A stretch of 64,000 nt of DNA from Quercus robur (lineage: Eukaryota; Streptophyta; Magnoliopsida; Fagales; Fagaceae). Made by a program: the position numbers and the translations under genes. Below the pieces are notes generated by a model. The model saw only the letters and a program-made list of their open reading frames with translations. It ran no database searches and was not told where the DNA came from. The stretch's first letter is position 1; each line of letters opens with the position of its first letter. The stretch spans positions 49,104,354-49,168,353 of the forward strand of contig NC_065536.1 of NCBI RefSeq assembly GCF_932294415.1, read 5' to 3'. This document shows positions 34,433 to 45,918 of this stretch, one piece after another.

Positions 34433-35246
34433 TGTAAGGACCAGATTTGAGTTCCTAGCCCAAAGGTGGATGGACTCAAGCCAAAAAAACCCAAAACAAT
34501 GAATTTATAGAGAGTGGGTTGGAAAAACTGGGTTTTAATGAATCAGACATGCACTAAAGTGGATTCAGATCACAAGAGAACGAAAATAGATAAGCTTGTA
34601 CTAAAGAAAACCGTCATTGGCTCAGTCTGAGGAGATTAGTTATTACATATTTCTGTTGAGTTAGGTTACAAATGTAAGTTGTGATTTCTAGTCTTTTTAT
34701 CTTAATTTCTCGATCCCTTTCTCCCATTGCTTCCTTCTTCTTTTATACTCTCTTTGACTTTCATCTCTACCCTCCACGTGCTGGTCAGATGGTTGATGTT
34801 GATACTTGTCTCATCAGCACCTTCCTAAAATCTTCATGTAGTAGCTGTAAGTCTGAAAACCACTGTTCAGGTATCACCTCCACATTAATGCAGCTAGAGA
34901 GTTAGCTGCAGAGTATCTAATGCGGTGGTAGCAGCTTTCTCTTTAGATATTTTAAGATTCCCCTTTATTCCATGTTTCTGCAATGCTTATCCGTACCAAT
35001 AGAACTCCTTGGAACGTTCCTCAAGATGGCAGACCACCTATTCGGACCTCGGCTTTGGTTAGCCGAGGTGACATTTGTCCTCGGTCTACCCTTTTGTACC
35101 ATTATGACCAAAATTGACCTCTTCATGTACTAACACGGACACCTTTGATAATGTTTACTCCTCCTCGAATGATCTCTAGTCCTCGGCTTGGGCTTTAGGC
35201 CCAACATATGCATGGATAATGAGCTCTTGGGCCCAATACCCCTACA
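34433..35246 (-). repeat. 5' LTR of the old Tat element
   Basis: 814 bp, partner of 13249-14063. The TATATAA seen on the minus strand of the other LTR is changed here, so this copy's promoter may be weakened. Followed by TSD TTAAC (35247-35251). Confidence 0.9.
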
Positions 35247-36107
35247 TTAACCATACTGATGAAGTTGTGATGTGCCTTATTTCCTCACATAATTTAAGAT
35301 TCAGATTTTCTTTTTCAACGAGGAAGAAAATATTATGATAGTTGTTTACATATATGAATGCAGAAAGAAATACTGTATGTCTCTAAGCATAATGAATTCT
35401 TTTTTTATTTTTTTAAAAGATGTCCTTAAGCATGCGCATAATGTATGTATGAGACTAGTTATTTTTATTATACCTATCTTATATTTATATGAATCTGATA
35501 TATACTAGTAGAATTTCATAATTTGTGGTGTCCGCTCTATGATGATTAATCTTTATTATCAAGTTAAGACATCAAACAATTTTTAATATAAGTGAGGTCA
35601 AATTCTAAATCTTTTATTTAACAAGAAACTCTACTAATTGAGCTAACTAAAACACACATCATTGTAAAGGCATTTGAAAGCACTTTTAATAAATTTATTA
35701 AATATCTAAATGTTTTACTTTATTGCTATAAGTTCTTTAATTATATTCAACTAGCATGTAATTCCATGCAAAAGCATGGATGCATTTATAATTAAACAAA
35801 ATTTTTATTATAAAAATATAAATTATTAGTTAAATTATTATTTAAAAAAAAAAACATGTAACACATGTATTCATGCATACGTATAGATACATTTAAAATT
35901 AAACATAATTTTTATCATAAAATATAGCTAATTAGTCAAATTATTTTTTTAAAGTAAATATAATTAGTCACATATTAAAATTCTTACCTAAATTTAATAC
36001 TACTTATGATCATTTTTTTTTCTAATTTTTAATAAGATAGAACATGTTGTGATTTTTATTTTATTTATTTTTTGAGAAACATGTGGTGATTTTTATTGAG
36101 TATATGT

Positions 36108-36148
<41 letters not shown>

Positions 36149-36440
36149 TATAGTTCATTAATATTAGATTCTTAGTATTTTGTACTTATTAACTCACTTA
36201 ACACAAAGATTAAAAAACTTAAATAAAAACATAGCACATACTTAAGTGGATAATTATGGTATAGTCCCCCACATAAATTTAGACACGTGCAAAATTGGAT
36301 TATAATTTCAAATTGTAATTCCACTTTCTCTTAATTTTACCTATTAATATATATATAAATGACTTATAAATTTGAATTTTTTTTAGTTATATGATTATGT
36401 TTTTTATGGTTTATTATATTGGACTCCTCTTCTATACATA

Positions 36441-37217
36441 TAATAATAGGTAAAGCAGAGAGAAAATCCAATTAAATTTCAAATTGAAATCTAATTAGAG
36501 TCTAATTTTGCGTCATGCGTCTTATCTAATCTAAATTTTAGAATTTTGCACCAAGTGAGTTAATGCTGTAATTTTTTTTTCCCTTTAATAAGAAGAGTTA
36601 ATGCCTAAATCACTAATTTTTAGGGAGTAATAATGACAATACTATGAGTGTTTTTTTACCCTTAGATTTAATAGTAATCAATAGTTTAAAAAATGTGTAA
36701 CTCTTATGAAGTTACATCAGGTGTAACTTGAACCTATCTCTTTTAAGAAATATCATATTTTATTTTGAAAAGGTGTTTATTTTGGACATGAATTATAAAA
36801 AAATAGGCCTCAGTATCCATAATTTATGCTAATTTTATTGATGTATGTTGGCTAATGTAACCAAATATATATTTTAAATATATATTTTTAACCCTAATGT
36901 AACCAAATTATCTTGGCATGTACTTTGTTATTTGGTATCTAAAAATATTTACTCATTATACATTGCCACAACCATTCATCTTTCAATTCATTTGCATGCA
37001 ATTATGTAATTTGGCACCAAATTTAAAATTTTAGATTAGATGAGACACGTGGTGCAAAATTAAACTCTAATTGAAGTTCAATTTTTTCCCTAAATTAACT
37101 CACTTGGCACAAAATTTTAAAATTTAGATTAGATGAGACACGTGACACAAAATTAGACTCTAATTGGATTTCAATTTGAAATTTAATTGGATTTTCTCCC
37201 TTCTTTACCTATTATTA
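36441..37217. mobile_element. Long-TIR non-autonomous DNA element, copy 2
   Basis: 777-bp sister of 8498-10534 without the nested hAT. Ends TAATAATAGGTAAAG and CTTTACCTATTATTA. Long imperfect inverted repeats, no ORF. Confidence 0.65.
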
Positions 37218-37619
37218 TATATATAGATCATATCAATTGTGATTAAATGAGCAACAAAAATTTCAATTCTTATTACCAAAGTTTTTCCCCCTTTTCTAAT
37301 AAGTAGCATTAGATTTAAAATTATTATAATACTATATATTAATAAATTAAGAAAATATAAACCAATTTAATCCTCTAATTTTTTATTAAAAAATTACTTA
37401 AATTATTAGAAATTATTAATTAGTACTATATAGTATATGGGAACGAATATTATAATGGGTTTTCTTTCATCAAAAAAAAAAAAAAAAAAAACTCCACCGA
37501 CCTTGTTTTTTATTTTTATAATAATTTGACGTGATAAAGCAGGATATTTCCACTTCCACCGCCCTCAAACAAAATAAAAAGACTCCTAACACCCAACGGA
37601 CTTCTCATTTTTCAGTTTT

Positions 37620-38284
37620 CAATTCTCTCTCTCTCTCTGAGTCTGAATTTGGATCGAAGAAGAAGAAAGATCTCTCTCTGCGTGGAAGAGCAACAATCGG
37701 CTGACGTCTCCATCTTCCTTGATCGCTTGGAGTTCTCGCTCCAACTCAAACGCAAACGGAAACCCTAGAATTCAATCGAAGCCGAACAAGAATTTCTGAT
37801 CTCCAAGTTGTCACAGCGAAAGAGGGATTTCTTTTGTTTGTTTGTCAATTAGGGTTTCCTTTGCTTGAGAGACCCAAAGCCCTTTCCTTGAGAGATCCAA
37901 AGCCCCAAAGGTGCTTGTAAATTGCTTACTATTACTATTAATCAGACCCCGATTTTGTATTTCTTGAAGCATACCCACTTTTAGGGTTTTCATTATACCT
38001 CTATATCTCTTTGTAATTTTTCTATCAATTTGACTACTGATAATAGTTGTACCCTTTTTATATGTATCTGGGTTTTTAATTTTTTCTGTAATTCTTGAAT
38101 ATACGCCAAGCGAATTGTATTACATTGTTGTGGCCACAGGCTTTTTTCATGAAATTAATGAATATTGAATGAATTTTTCTGCTGATTGTTAAATTTTTTT
38201 CGATATTCAGTATTTTTTTTCTCTTCTTATTTCTTGTTTGGGTAAATTTTAGTGATTATAATATTGTAAAGAGAGACATTCACA
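37620..38284 (+). other. Probable leader of the poly(A) polymerase gene
   Basis: Unlike its surroundings this stretch has the look of a plant 5' UTR: a CT-rich patch (TTCTCTCTCTCTCTCT at 37622), purine-rich GAAGAAGAAGAAAG, then AACCCTAG. A possible leader intron runs from AAG|GTGCTTGTAA (about 37911) to an AG about 30-70 bp before the ATG. No TATA box is obvious. The intron call is tentative. Confidence 0.4.
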
Positions 38285-40390
38285 ATGGCAATGCCCAAAT
38301 TGAATCAACTGCCACCGCTGCCGCCTAGGATTGGAATGTGGGAACCGATTTCGACTGCTCAGCCTGCTGAATTGGATATGAGTAGGACCTGCGAATTACA
38401 GAAGTTTATGGAGGATGCAGGGTTATACGAGAGTGGTGAAGAATCTCTGAAAAGGCAGGAGGTGCTGGGAAGGTTGGACCAAATTGTGAAAGCATGGGTC
38501 AAAAAGGTTACTGAGGCTAAGGGGTATAATGAGGAGATGGTGGAAGAAGCCAATGCTGTTATCTTTACATTTGGGTCTTATCGGTTGGGTGTGAACGGCC
38601 CTGGTGCAGATATTGACACGCTGTGTGTTGGGCCGAGGCATGTTACTCGGGAGGAAGATTTCTTTGGTGAGCTTCAGAGGATGCTGGCTGAGTTGCCTGA
38701 AGTACAAGAGTTGCATCCTGTCCCTGATGCTTATGTTCCTGTCATGAAGTTTAAGTTCGATGGGGTTTCCATTGATCTTCTTTATGCAAAGTTGGGGTTG
38801 TGGGTTATTCCTGATGATTTGGATCTTTCTGTGCCAACTTTGCTGCAAGATTTGGATGAGAAGAGTGTGCTTAGTCTTAATGGGTCTAGAGTTACTGATA
38901 AGATCTTGCATATGGTTCCTAATGTCCAGAATTTTCAGATGACATTAAGATGCATAAGATATTGGGCTAAACAGCGTGGCGTTTATTCGAATGTTGCAGG
39001 GTTTCTGGGTGGTATAAATTGGGCGATTCTGGTTGCTCGGATATGCCATTTGTACCCAACTGCACTGCCTAGTTTGTTGGTTTCTCGGTTTTTCAAGCTG
39101 TATAGCCAATGGCGGTGGCCTAATCCTGTTTTGCTATGTCCCATTGAAGGAGGATCTTTGGTGCTTCCGTCTTGGGATCCTAGAAGAAATTTCAGAGACA
39201 GGAACGATTTAATGCCCATAATCACACCGGTATATCCTTGCATCAACTCCAGTTACAATGTGTCTTCAAGTACACTGTGTATTATGCAGCAAGAATTTCA
39301 GAGGGGAAACAATATTTGTGAGGCAATGGATGCAAGTGTGACTGGCTGGAATACTCTTTTTGAGCGTTTTCTTTTCTTTGAAGCATATAAGAACTATCTG
39401 CAGATAGATATTACTGCTCGGAAGGATGTTGATTTAATGAATTGGCAAGGATGGGTTGAATCTCGGCTTCGTTTGCTGACTTCAAAGATTGAGAAAGATA
39501 CAAGAGGGATGCTACAGTGCCACCCACATCCTGGTGAATGTTTAGACAAATCCAAACGATTCCATCGTTGTTATTTTATGGGCTTGCAGCGGAAACCAGG
39601 GGTTTGTGCTCAGGAAGGTGGACCGTTTGATATAAGGTTTACTGTTGAGGAATTTAAGAACATGGTGGGGATGTACACCTTTAAAAAGCCTGGGATGTGG
39701 ATTGGCGTATGTCACATAAAACGCAATAATATTCCGCTGTTTGTCTTTCCTGGTGGAGTGAGGCCTGCTCGTCCGAAGAGAGCCAGGGAAAATGGTGCTG
39801 CTGCTGAAGTTGATGAAGCTGGTGATGGAAAGAAGAGAAAAATAGATGAATCTATTACATGCCATAAGTTGAGAAAATTTGATTCTGTGGCAGGGACTAA
39901 GAATACACCTTTGGCAGTGGAAGCTAAATTAGATGATGGTTCAATCACTGCAAGATGTCCTATTGAGGATTGTTCGCAAAGTTGTTTAGGAAATGAAGGG
40001 TCTTTCAAATTTAGCCCACCAGTGGGAGCTTCATCTTCTGTCAGTGGTTCATCAAGCTCTACTGCAGATGTGATCCTTGTTTCTGATATTGTTCCTGCTC
40101 CATCTGTGTGCCAGCAAGGTTCTTCCGAAGAACATGACAGATTTCAAGATGATGCACAATCAATGGGTGAAGCCCAAAAAAATTTTGGTGAAGGAACAAG
40201 GGTCGAGAATGAAGGGGTAGGGCAAGGAGTGGCTACAGGGAGAGATTGCTCTAATATCTTCAGGAACGATGGAGGGGTAGAGGAACTTGAGCACACTGCA
40301 CCATCCTCTAATGTAGTACCTGCTTCATACGGTGCCCAGAAGCCACTTATCAAGTTTAATTTTACTTCTTTGGTTAGAGCAAACTGCTAG
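38285..40390 (+). CDS. Canonical nuclear poly(A) polymerase, intronless
   Basis: One uninterrupted 701-codon frame from ATG 38285 to TAG. It adds poly(A) tails to pre-mRNA 3' ends with the cleavage/polyadenylation complex. The nucleotidyltransferase domain has F-G-S-Y-R-L-G-V (about residues 96-103) and the metal-binding aspartates D109, D111 (A-D-I-D) and D164 (S-I-D-L-L-Y-A). The central domain includes W-A-K-Q-R-G-V-Y-S-N and G-G-I-N-W-A; the RNA-binding domain follows to about residue 490. A bipartite nuclear signal P-K-R-A-R (496) ... K-K-R-K-I-D (516) precedes a Ser-rich tail. The length matches nuclear plant PAPs (PAPS1/2/4 class), not the short PAPS3 class. Plant PAP genes normally have several introns, so a single coding exon suggests a retrocopy that stayed under selection. 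No stops or frame breaks. Confidence 0.95.
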   Translation: MAMPKLNQLPPLPPRIGMWEPISTAQPAELDMSRTCELQKFMEDAGLYESGEESLKRQEVLGRLDQIVKAWVKKVTEAKGYNEEMVEEANAVIFTFGSYRLGVNGPGADIDTLCVGPRHVTREEDFFGELQRMLAELPEVQELHPVPDAYVPVMKFKFDGVSIDLLYAKLGLWVIPDDLDLSVPTLLQDLDEKSVLSLNGSRVTDKILHMVPNVQNFQMTLRCIRYWAKQRGVYSNVAGFLGGINWAILVARICHLYPTALPSLLVSRFFKLYSQWRWPNPVLLCPIEGGSLVLPSWDPRRNFRDRNDLMPIITPVYPCINSSYNVSSSTLCIMQQEFQRGNNICEAMDASVTGWNTLFERFLFFEAYKNYLQIDITARKDVDLMNWQGWVESRLRLLTSKIEKDTRGMLQCHPHPGECLDKSKRFHRCYFMGLQRKPGVCAQEGGPFDIRFTVEEFKNMVGMYTFKKPGMWIGVCHIKRNNIPLFVFPGGVRPARPKRARENGAAAEVDEAGDGKKRKIDESITCHKLRKFDSVAGTKNTPLAVEAKLDDGSITARCPIEDCSQSCLGNEGSFKFSPPVGASSSVSGSSSSTADVILVSDIVPAPSVCQQGSSEEHDRFQDDAQSMGEAQKNFGEGTRVENEGVGQGVATGRDCSNIFRNDGGVEELEHTAPSSNVVPASYGAQKPLIKFNFTSLVRANC

Positions 40391-43300
40391 TGCAATACAC
40401 TAAAATTCACTTGTCTTGAAAGTATTTTTCAAGGAATGAATTCTTTATAGAGTGTCAGACCTCATGCTCTTTTTTTATCCCTCCATTGATGACATCTGCA
40501 AAGATGGGCTTTGTATTTTTTCTTATTTTTTGGAGGTGGCCTGGTTGCTATAGTGGAAGTTTGCAGTTTACAACACAGGCTTCTTTCCTTTACAGACCTC
40601 TTGTATTGAAATTAATTTTTAGTGAATGAATTCAGTTTTAGAGATTCTGACTCCTCTCTCTCTCTCTCTCTCTCTCAACATGTGCTGTTTCTTTCCCTCC
40701 CTTCGATATATACATTTGTTGAGGTGGAAGTTGTTGGTGATAATAATGGTGATTGTGTTTTGTAATAGATCTGCTTCAATTTGGCTATTGAGAGTATTAA
40801 TAATTGAATTTGGACAATTGAAAGCTGGTTTCTTATTGAATTCTCAATTCTGCGATTTCATTCTTGAGAAATGTTTTTATGAAGCTTCTTGAATGTTAAT
40901 TCTGAATGTACACAGAATCAAATTGGTTTGCATTGGCAATTAGGTGATCTGTGTACGACTGTACGTTTATAAAAATTTACTCGTGCATTTTTTGCCCAGT
41001 TGTCTTAACTTAGATTACTTATAGATATTTCCCCAATCTGCTTTGCTTTTCATTTTAAGAAAATGAATTGAATGGTATGGAAAATTGAAAATTGAATACA
41101 AGTAAAGCATATTATTTTTTCTGGAATTTCATAATCAACGGGAATTGGAAACTACTTTCAAAATCCTGTTAGTCTGGTCCTTTATAGTTAACAAGATGTG
41201 GCAGTAGGTTATCTTCTATTTTCCTCCTTTTTCTTGCAAATGGGGAAAAACTATAGTGTCAGTAATGGGGGTGTTCAAGAACTAGCGTGAAGCCACTTGT
41301 TGTGTGTGATAATTTTTTTAGGTGATCTCATTAAATTTATTTTTTGCAATTTGGACTAATTTAATAAATAATAATGTATTTAATAAATCATAATTTCATT
41401 TATTATAGGAATAATAAAAAATATAATAAAATAATTTATGTCGTACCAAAATGAAAACAATACAATTTTTTTTTTCAAGAATTCAAAAGGCATGTTATCA
41501 AAAATACTACAATCCCAGGAAAACTAGGTGTACAGCTTACCCATTTTTTTTCTCATTGGATTTCATTTGAACCATTTAGTTCTTCTGTGTCGTAACTAAG
41601 GCTCAAAAGTCTTTTTAAATTCAATAAACTCAAAGTGGACTAATTCATGAATTGAATTCAAATGGGCTCTTTAAACTAAGCGGTAGAGTCACGCTCTTCA
41701 AACTAAGAATATAGGCATAAGTTTTCTGTTAAAATTCGAGATAGGGCTTTTCTATTTTCCATGAAACTCCTGTTTTAGTCTTCATTTTTCAACAGAGAAT
41801 ATAGATATGGAAAAAAAAGGTAATCCCCTGGCCTTAATTTTTTAGTAAAAGTTTAAACCTATTTTTTTCCGCCCTACCATCCAAAACACCAAAAATGTAT
41901 CTAAATTTTTTAATAAAACTTAACAAAACTACAATTAAAAATAAAAAAAGAAAGGGAAAAATAAAACCCACATCAAAGTCAAACTCATTCTCCCAAATAT
42001 ATAGAACATGTTAGATGTGATGTGATCAAGCCAAATATCCAATACATAATCAAATTCAAAATTTTCAATAAGGCTTTGAAATCACACAATAGAAATATGT
42101 GGTTGTTCCCGAGTGAAAATGCTGGTTGTAACTTTATACATGATGATTGTAACTCTTTTTCCTTAACAATATATAAAGAAATAAATAATCAAGAGTACAA
42201 TTCCAAAGGGAAAAAATTGAGAAATTTTTTGAAAAAAGAAGATTTAAAAAAAAAAAAGTATTGTGTAAATACTATCATAATCTAATCTAACATTTAATCC
42301 AACATTTGAATAATAAATAGATAAATAAATAATTTTAACCAAAAAATTAAATTTGTTTTCTTAAAAATATCAGAGAATACACTAATAATATAAGGAAGAG
42401 GAAGAGCAATATAAAATATTCGTAAACACTTAAAACAATTACTCAAGCATCTTGAAACATCATATAACAAAGACGTAATAATTTGCTGCTAATTTGTTAA
42501 ACAAAATATTTACAAATAGTGAAAGAAAATTGTAGAGACCTTCTTTTTCAACTGTACAAACTGTTCTTCTTTATATTGTCCACACCATTCTGTTGTTTTC
42601 CAAATAAACTAAATTTGACAACAATACAAAATTCAACATATTATAATATGGATTTTTTCCCAAATCGGGTCAACAAAAACACAATTGATTAAGAGCATTT
42701 AGTATTGTAAATAAAATGATAAAAAAAAAAAAATACTTACATCAAGGAACACATGTGAATTTGTCAATAATTTGATAATGGAGGTACAAACTTGATCTAG
42801 TAGGAGATTTATAACATACTTGATTTAGACCCCTCTTGTGGGGCAATTGTTAGGTTTTATCTTTCCAACAATCAATGATTAAGACAGACTTGTAAATACC
42901 TTTTTAAAGACAATTTAAAAAAAAAAAAGATTTTTTATTCTTCATTAATTTTAATTTTCAGTTATAAACATAAATTAAAGTAGATGAAATGTAAATGCAA
43001 AATTATATGTAAAGTTAAAATTGCCTAGGATGAATTTGTAAAGTTAATATATTTATATATTTAATATTATAAAAAAAATTAAAGTTAAAAAATGAATAAG
43101 AAATAGAATAATGATGTCACCAATCATGTGGCAGATGAAGTGGCCCAATAGGAATATAGTAACAATAAATTTTACGCTTCATTTTTTAAATATATATATA
43201 TATATATATATATAAATTTGTTTAAATAATCAAATACAAGTGATTTTATGTAGAAGTAATTATCCAATAATAAATTACTTCAATAGAATATGTCAAAAAT

Positions 43301-43537
43301 TTTCATGGTTTAGAAATTGGACCAGACCGATCGATTGAACTGTTTTAACCAGGAATCAGACACAAAACTGGTCTAGTAAAAATTGATAGTTCAACCGTGA
43401 AAACTGCATGTTCAATTGGTAAAAATTGAGAACTGGACCCATTTTCGGTTCTTTGAATGTTCAATTTTTTAAAATCATAGAAATCGTGTTTTTAGAAATT
43501 TTTGATATATACTATACATTGAATTTGTACTCTTATG
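40391..43537. other. Intergenic, AT-rich, no gene seen
   Basis: The first few hundred bases are probably the 3' UTR of the poly(A) polymerase gene and include a (CT)n microsatellite at about 40652-40676. The rest is AT-rich with A/T runs and a (TA)n tract at about 43191-43214. Around 43090-43180 a segment (GTGGCAGATGAAGTGGCCCAATAGGA) resembles 62150-62180, so a dispersed repeat is likely. No supported ORF. Confidence 0.6.
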
Positions 43538-44168
43538 TGATGTAGAACAAACCGCCATGTCCTTCCTAGACTCTCACGCGCACCTGAAATCATCGTGCAA
43601 GGCAAAAATGCACTAGTAGATATCATGGGTCTCAGAGTTGGAATTGCTTGAAATTTAGTAGGCTGAAGTGAAATGGCCTTTTGGCAATAGTCATGGCTTT
43701 ACCATGAAGTACCCCTTGGAAATGGCGAATTCCTTCATTTAGGCCCGAAAACTGCGATTTTGCCATTTATAGTAACTTTTGTTTCCTTAATAACTTTTTG
43801 CTCAAAAGTCAGAATAAGGCTCTGCTAGTTTTGGGACGACCCTTAAGGTCAGTAGTTTATGATTTTGTATTTAACTTAAATTTTCCATTTTTGGTAAATT
43901 TCGGTATTTTGTTACCTAATTGTGTAATTAGTGTGAATTAGGGTTTTAGATGTATTTATATGTTTTCTAGCTGTCAGAGGCAGATCAGATTATTATCAAT
44001 AAAATGATAGTTTTTTTCAAATTTTTCTCTGGTGGATTCCAGTTTATCTCTTTGTGAATTCAAGGAACCCCTTGTGGACTCAAGGTTTACTACCTAGGAA
44101 CTAACAATTTAATTTCTGTCCATCAAAGAGAGCATCATGTGTGCTTTCTTCAGACTTCCACGACATCA
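43538..44168. mobile_element. Solo LTR, 631 bp, TSD TTATG
   Basis: Starts TGATGTAG and ends CGACATCA (TGATGT...ACATCA), flanked by perfect TTATG at 43533-43537 and 44169-44173. The right part has the texture of R-U5 (AATAAAATGATAG near 43999). No internal domain remains, so unequal recombination probably left one LTR. Confidence 0.82.
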
Positions 44169-44738
44169 TTATGAGTGCCTAAAATCACGTACAGTGTACC
44201 CTTAGTTTCTAGCTGCCAACCCCTAGATAATTAGTAATTACTCTTGTTTCAAGTGTTGGTTTTGTATTTTTCAATAAAGAGAGTCTATAAACACAAAAAA
44301 TTTCACATTCACTTATATGACAAATCGATAGTAGTAAGTAAAAAAGTGATGTCAATTGTGAATCTAAATAAGAACTAATAAAATCTTGCAAACTCAATTG
44401 TTGTTAAAAATATTATGATTTTATTAGTGTATATAGAATTGCTCTTCAATAAAATCACATTAGTATATAACCAACATTTACTTAAAGAATAATCTAATGA
44501 CACTTTTAATTTCACAATTTACTAACTCATGCAACTTTGAGTGCTTGTTTGTTTCTACCCATATATACTTGTTACTTTTCGTTGATCACTCATAATTACA
44601 AGCAAGTTATGGAAATTGGGCGTGCAAATGCATGTATCCCACTACTTAAATAAAAAAAAAAAAAAAAAACTCAACATCCAAGAATAGTTACTACGATGCC
44701 ACGTTGACACATGTGGAAGCCCAAAATCTCACTAAATT

Positions 44739-45767
44739 GGCCAAAATGGCCAACTGGCCTTAAAATCGTAACTATCTAGTTAGTAGGCACTGTTTAGAGA
44801 CATATATTGTTTATAGCATCTCGAGTCTTAAAGGATCGATTTTGGGCTTCAAAATCGAGTCTTTGAGGCTCGATTTGTATGCTTAGACCAGTTCTGATAT
44901 GACACTTTGTCCACATGGGTGTCCACCTGGAAATCGAGTCTCTAAGACTCGATTTCAAACCCAAAATTTTTTTAAAAAAATTCTAAGTCTCTACATGCCG
45001 AAATACCCAAAACAAATTTAAGAAATTTCACCGCTACACAGATCAGATCAGAGGGAGAGAAAGAGAAACACACAGCTACTCAGATCAGATTAGGGGGAGA
45101 GAAACAGAGAACCTCACCGCTAAACCTCACCAGCGCGGCCTGCGGCTCGCGCCGGCCAGCGTCGCGCGTGGCCAGGGGCTCGCGCGAGCATCAGGTCGCG
45201 CGTGGCCAGGGGCTCGCGCGAGCATCAGGTCGCGCGCGACCCAGGCTCGCACGAGCCCCAGGCTGCGTGCGAGCCTCAGGCTGCGTGCGACCCAGGCTTG
45301 CGCGAGAGCCTCAGGCTACGCGCGACCCAGGCTCGCGCGAGCCCCTGGCCGCGCTCGACGCTGGCCGGCGCGAGCCCCAGGCCGCCTGGGTCGTTGGTCA
45401 GTTTCTGGTCATGCCGCGCGCGCCTGGGTCTCCGATCTCGATCTTCTCTCCCTCTCTGTTTGTGGTTTTCTTTTCTTTTTTCCATTTTTTTTTCTCTGGG
45501 TTTTTCCTCTGGTGCTCTAGTGTTTGGTCTGTGTGTTATATATAGGGGTTAGAAATCGAGTCTTAGAGACTCGATTTCCATGTAAATGCCATGTGGCAGT
45601 TCTGCCACATCAGAGTTGGTCCAAGCTACAAACTGAGCCTCAAAGACTCGATTTTGAAGACCAAAATCGAGTCTTTAAGACTCGAGATGCTATAAACAAA
45701 ATATGTTTGTAAACAGCGCCTACTAACTAGATAGTTACGATTTTAAGGCCAGTTGGCCATTTTGGCC
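44739..45767. mobile_element. Mutator-like element, 1029 bp, TSD CACTAAATT
   Basis: Ends GGCCAAAATGGCC and GGCCATTTTGGCC, with inverted repeats of about 215 bp (44739-44955 and about 45550-45767), flanked by the perfect 9-bp duplication CACTAAATT (44730-44738, 45768-45776). A 9-bp TSD with long TIRs is diagnostic of Mutator-like elements. The TIRs contain nested AATCGAGTCT/AGACTCGATT palindromes. The interior is strikingly GC-rich (45130-45430). No transposase; possibly a Pack-MULE carrying a foreign fragment. Its right end is 34 bp from the U6 USE. Confidence 0.9.
45130..45430. repeat. GC-rich degenerate tandem repeat inside the Mutator-like element
   Basis: A phrase of the type CGCGTGGCCAGGGGCTCGCG with a GAGCATCAGGT tail occurs twice in direct succession (about 34 bp, 45165-45232). 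Diverged GCGACCCAGGCTCGCGCGAG / CTCAGGCT units follow. Two overlapping frames stay open here (45168-45545 and 45202-45552), encoding Arg/Ala/Pro-rich repeats. These are probably a by-product of repeat structure and GC content, not a proven gene. Confidence 0.75.
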
Positions 45768-45801
45768 CACTAAATTGGTCCTACTAGTTAGGAACCAACT
45801 G

Positions 45802-45844
45802 ATCCCACATTGTCTAGTTACACAAAGCTATCTATGTTTATAAG
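45802..45844 (+). promoter_or_regulatory. U6 promoter: USE and TATA box
   Basis: ATCCCACATTG at 45802-45812 matches the plant upstream sequence element RTCCCACATCG with one change. TTTATAAG follows at 45838-45845, about 25 bp downstream, the spacing used by RNA polymerase III in plants; RNA start is about 25-30 bp further on. Confidence 0.88.
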
Positions 45845-45866
45845 CAAGAGCGAGAGTACAAGGCTT

Positions 45867-45886
45867 GTCCCTTCAGGGACATCCGA

Positions 45887-45918
<32 letters not shown>

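Larger units (their letters stand above)
13249..35246 (-). mobile_element. Old Tat-type Ty3/Gypsy retrotransposon, split by a younger one
   Basis: Two LTRs of 815 and 814 bp (13249-14063, 34433-35246) begin TGTAAGGACC and end CCCCTACA. They are flanked by TTAAC at 13244-13248 and 35247-35251; unit 1 holds the single TTAAC empty site at 7278-7282. On the minus strand the order is 5' LTR (34433-35246), PBS, gag, protease, RT, RNaseH, archaeal-type RNaseH, integrase, tandem repeats, an opposite-strand gene, 3' LTR. Without the 10.4-kb insertion at 21407-31828 the element is about 11.6 kb. LTRs differ at roughly 70 sites by eye (8-9%). All coding parts carry stops. Confidence 0.93.
10589..37270. 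repeat. Tandem duplication, unit 2
   Basis: Second unit of the tandem duplication, about 4.2 kb after removal of the old Tat element (13249-35246, with the young one inside it) and the Mutator-like element (11566-12016). Pre-insertion sequence resumes at 35252 (CATACTGATGAAGTTGTG), matching unit 1 from 7283. It has a 55-60 bp segment at about 12488-12543 that unit 1 lacks. Long T run at about 36110-36143. No intact gene outside the transposons. Confidence 0.85.

Noticed and set aside
45168-45545. 125-codon Arg/Ala-rich frame as a real gene
   Set aside because: Two overlapping frames are open equally well, as expected from a GC-rich tandem repeat lacking AT-rich stop codons; kept only as a repeat feature.
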